In this document: piece after piece, positions 6,011 through 6,492 of the stretch
How the letters are laid out: every line of letters begins with the position of its first letter
Position numbering within the stretch: position 1 is the first letter of the stretch
Source: Candidatus Brocadiia bacterium
Lineage (GTDB): Bacteria > Planctomycetota > MHYJ01 > JACQXL01
Reading direction: 5' to 3'
Assembly (NCBI GenBank): GCA_020062035.1
Contig: JAGUXD010000154.1
Location: forward strand, 1 to 6,492
Length of the DNA: 6,492 bases
Program-made: the position numbers and the translations under genes
The notes under the pieces: model-generated
What the model was told of the DNA's origin: nothing
Seen by the model: only the letters and a program-made list of their open reading frames with translations
The model's database searches: none

Positions 6011-6039
6011 AGTATAGAAAGTATAGTGAACGAAGTCAA
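6011..6039 (-). promoter_or_regulatory. Predicted sigma70-type promoter of the csgG-like/ndk/gsp operon
   Basis: Read on the minus strand, TTGACT (6039-6034) is separated by exactly 17 bp from TATACT (6016-6011). Each hexamer is one or two bases from consensus. Transcription should start around 6005-6003, about 50 nt before the ATG at 5953, inside the outer edge of the stem-loop at 5973-6007. The heptamer AGTATAG occurs twice on the plus strand, 9 bp apart (6011-6017 and 6020-6026). It gives either a second overlapping -10-like element or a half-turn-spaced protein site. Confidence 0.6.
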
Positions 6040-6075
6040 AGAAAATAAATATTTTTAGTAATTTCTATGACCTAT

Positions 6076-6149
6076 CCCGGATTATTCATCCCGGTGGGGT
6101 GAACTTTCCTGTCGTTGTCCCAGAGGGATCAGCGTATGAATAATGCGGG
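6076..6149. repeat. 74-nt inverted-repeat element forming the 3' end of the HTH gene
   Basis: CCCGGATTATTCAT (6076-6089) and ATGAATAATGCGGG (6136-6149) are reverse complements at 13 of 14 positions, separated by 46 nt that contain a minor TCCC/GGGA hairpin. The element starts at the codon where the HTH-domain likeness ends and contributes 21 sense codons plus the TAA stop. No transposase gene is associated. It resembles a MITE-like or REP-like insertion. An attC-like site is conceivable but there is no integrase nearby. Confidence 0.55.
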
Positions 6150-6342
6150 TTAAATAAAGCCGAATTGTTCTTAAGCACGGATTTTTAATCTGGACTTCTT
6201 CTAAAGATGAGATATATCCCTTTGATTTACCTGCAAGTCCTATTCGGCAAGCAACCTCGGATTGGAATAATCGGGCCTTTTTGCGAAAGGCGACCAAAAT
6301 TTCACCCATTTCTTTAGTGAAATTGAACATATTCCCAGTCAT
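6082..6342 (-). CDS. Small XRE/HTH-type DNA-binding protein, C-terminus altered by an inverted-repeat element
   Basis: This 86-residue protein is a likely transcriptional regulator. Residues 9-64 fit a Cro/C1-type helix-turn-helix: TKEMGEILVAFRKKARLFQSE, VACRIGL as the first HTH helix region, and GYISSLEEVQIKNPCLRTIRLYL as recognition helix and following helix. The pattern GYIS.LE...IKNP..TI..YL is one I associate with small regulators from candidate-phylum genomes. After Leu64 the likeness stops abruptly. Residues 65-86 (TRIIHTLIPL...HRDE) and the stop codon are encoded by a 74-nt inverted repeat (6076-6149), so the original C-terminus was probably lost. No strong ribosome binding site precedes either possible start (6342, or the inner ATG at 6330). 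A perfect 14-bp palindrome lies 8 bp upstream, suggesting autoregulation. Whether the protein is still functional is unclear. Confidence 0.62.
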   Translation of the reverse strand: MTGNMFNFTKEMGEILVAFRKKARLFQSEVACRIGLAGKSKGYISSLEEVQIKNPCLRTIRLYLTRIIHTLIPLGQRQESSPHRDE

Positions 6343-6350
6343 AGAGAAGG

Positions 6351-6364
6351 TTGCATATATGCAA
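6351..6364. promoter_or_regulatory. Perfect 14-bp palindrome upstream of the HTH gene, candidate operator
   Basis: TTGCATATATGCAA reads identically on both strands and lies 8 bp from the first ATG of the HTH gene. The flanks carry a direct AAGGTT repeat (6347-6352 and 6363-6368). The size and symmetry suit a dimeric XRE-family repressor, so autoregulation is the simplest reading. This is inferred from position only. Confidence 0.4.
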
Positions 6365-6382
6365 GGTTTTTAATACCCCAAA

Positions 6383-6402
6383 AGTGATATAAACTTATCA
6401 CT
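6383..6402. promoter_or_regulatory. Inverted repeat AGTGATA-6-TATCACT upstream of the HTH gene, candidate operator
   Basis: Perfect 7-bp arms (6383-6389 and 6396-6402) flank a 6-bp centre, giving a 20-bp dyad typical of a dimeric regulator site. It is about 40 bp upstream of the HTH gene start. No good -10/-35 pair could be found around it. Confidence 0.35.
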
Positions 6403-6492
6403 GACAATGGGTTAGATTGAAATGCAAGGTGATAGGGGGGAATACTATCCCATACGCCTTTACTACTGCTTAATTGACCGCTTAATCTACTA

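Larger units (their letters stand above)
6343..6492 (-). other. Upstream stretch of the HTH gene; weak partial open frame ending in an ATGA overlap
   Basis: This 150-nt edge region holds the two dyads described separately, a weaker GATAG-9-CTATC inverted repeat (6431-6449), and no recognisable gene. One minus-strand frame is open from base 6491 for 50 codons and stops at TGA 6341-6339, overlapping the HTH ATG as ATGA. That geometry is typical of coupled genes, but the translated peptide (ending NLAYMQPSL) matches nothing I recognise and the stretch is rich in inverted repeats. I treat it as probably noncoding, with a partial upstream gene as the alternative. Confidence 0.3.

Noticed and set aside
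5957..6060. Minus-strand open stretch of about 35 codons from near 6060 to a TGA just before the first CsgG-like gene
   Set aside because: It has no start codon with a ribosome binding site and spans the predicted promoter and stem-loop, so it is most likely untranslated.
6076..6149. Inverted repeat considered as an integron attC site
   Set aside because: There is no integrase, no cassette array and no recognisable core-site pair, so a REP/MITE-like element is simpler.

Overview
The window reads as chromosomal DNA from an uncultured, AT-leaning, double-membrane (Gram-negative type) bacterium. It carries outer-membrane-type CsgG-family lipoproteins and a type II secretion (Gsp) pseudopilin cluster. 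The dense sprinkling of short palindromic elements and the small XRE-type regulator recall candidate-phylum genomes such as Omnitrophota and similar lineages. That placement is an impression, not a demonstrated fact. No rRNA, tRNA, CRISPR, transposase or convincing intrinsic terminator was seen.

Every supported gene lies on the minus strand, so the window reads right to left. At the right edge (6343-6492) is a gene-poor stretch with two inverted repeats that look like operators, then a short HTH regulator gene (6342-6082). A good sigma70-type promoter follows (TTGACT, 17 bp, TATACT; 6039-6011), with a long stem-loop where the transcript should begin. From there one apparent operon runs to the left edge: two tandem paralogous CsgG-family lipoproteins (5953-5255, 5250-4462), nucleoside diphosphate kinase ndk (4441-3965), then gspG (3909-3490), gspI (start probably 3515, end 3090), gspJ (3081-2422), gspK (2435-1287) and a GspL-like PilM-PilN fusion (1278 to beyond base 1). 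Gaps are 4-55 nt or genes overlap. The Gsp genes encode the major pseudopilin (G), the minor tip pseudopilins (I, J, K) and the inner-membrane assembly protein (L). gspH is absent between G and I, and gspM, if present, would lie outside the window. The CsgG-like proteins would sit at the outer membrane.

The most unusual signal is a set of short inverted-repeat elements placed in or against genes. Three lie in frame within pseudopilin genes. In gspI, a 30-nt palindrome encodes ten residues exactly between an expected leader Gly and its FTLLEV motif. In gspK, one insert lengthens the leader to 26 residues, and a composite hairpin adds about 18 residues near the C-terminus. A fourth, 74 nt long, supplies the C-terminal tail and stop codon of the HTH regulator. 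A fifth forms the 5' stem-loop of the lipoprotein/Gsp operon. The arms differ between sites, so several element families are involved. This resembles the known phenomenon of protein-coding palindromic repeats (described in Rickettsia), here apparently hitting the processing sites of secreted pseudopilins.
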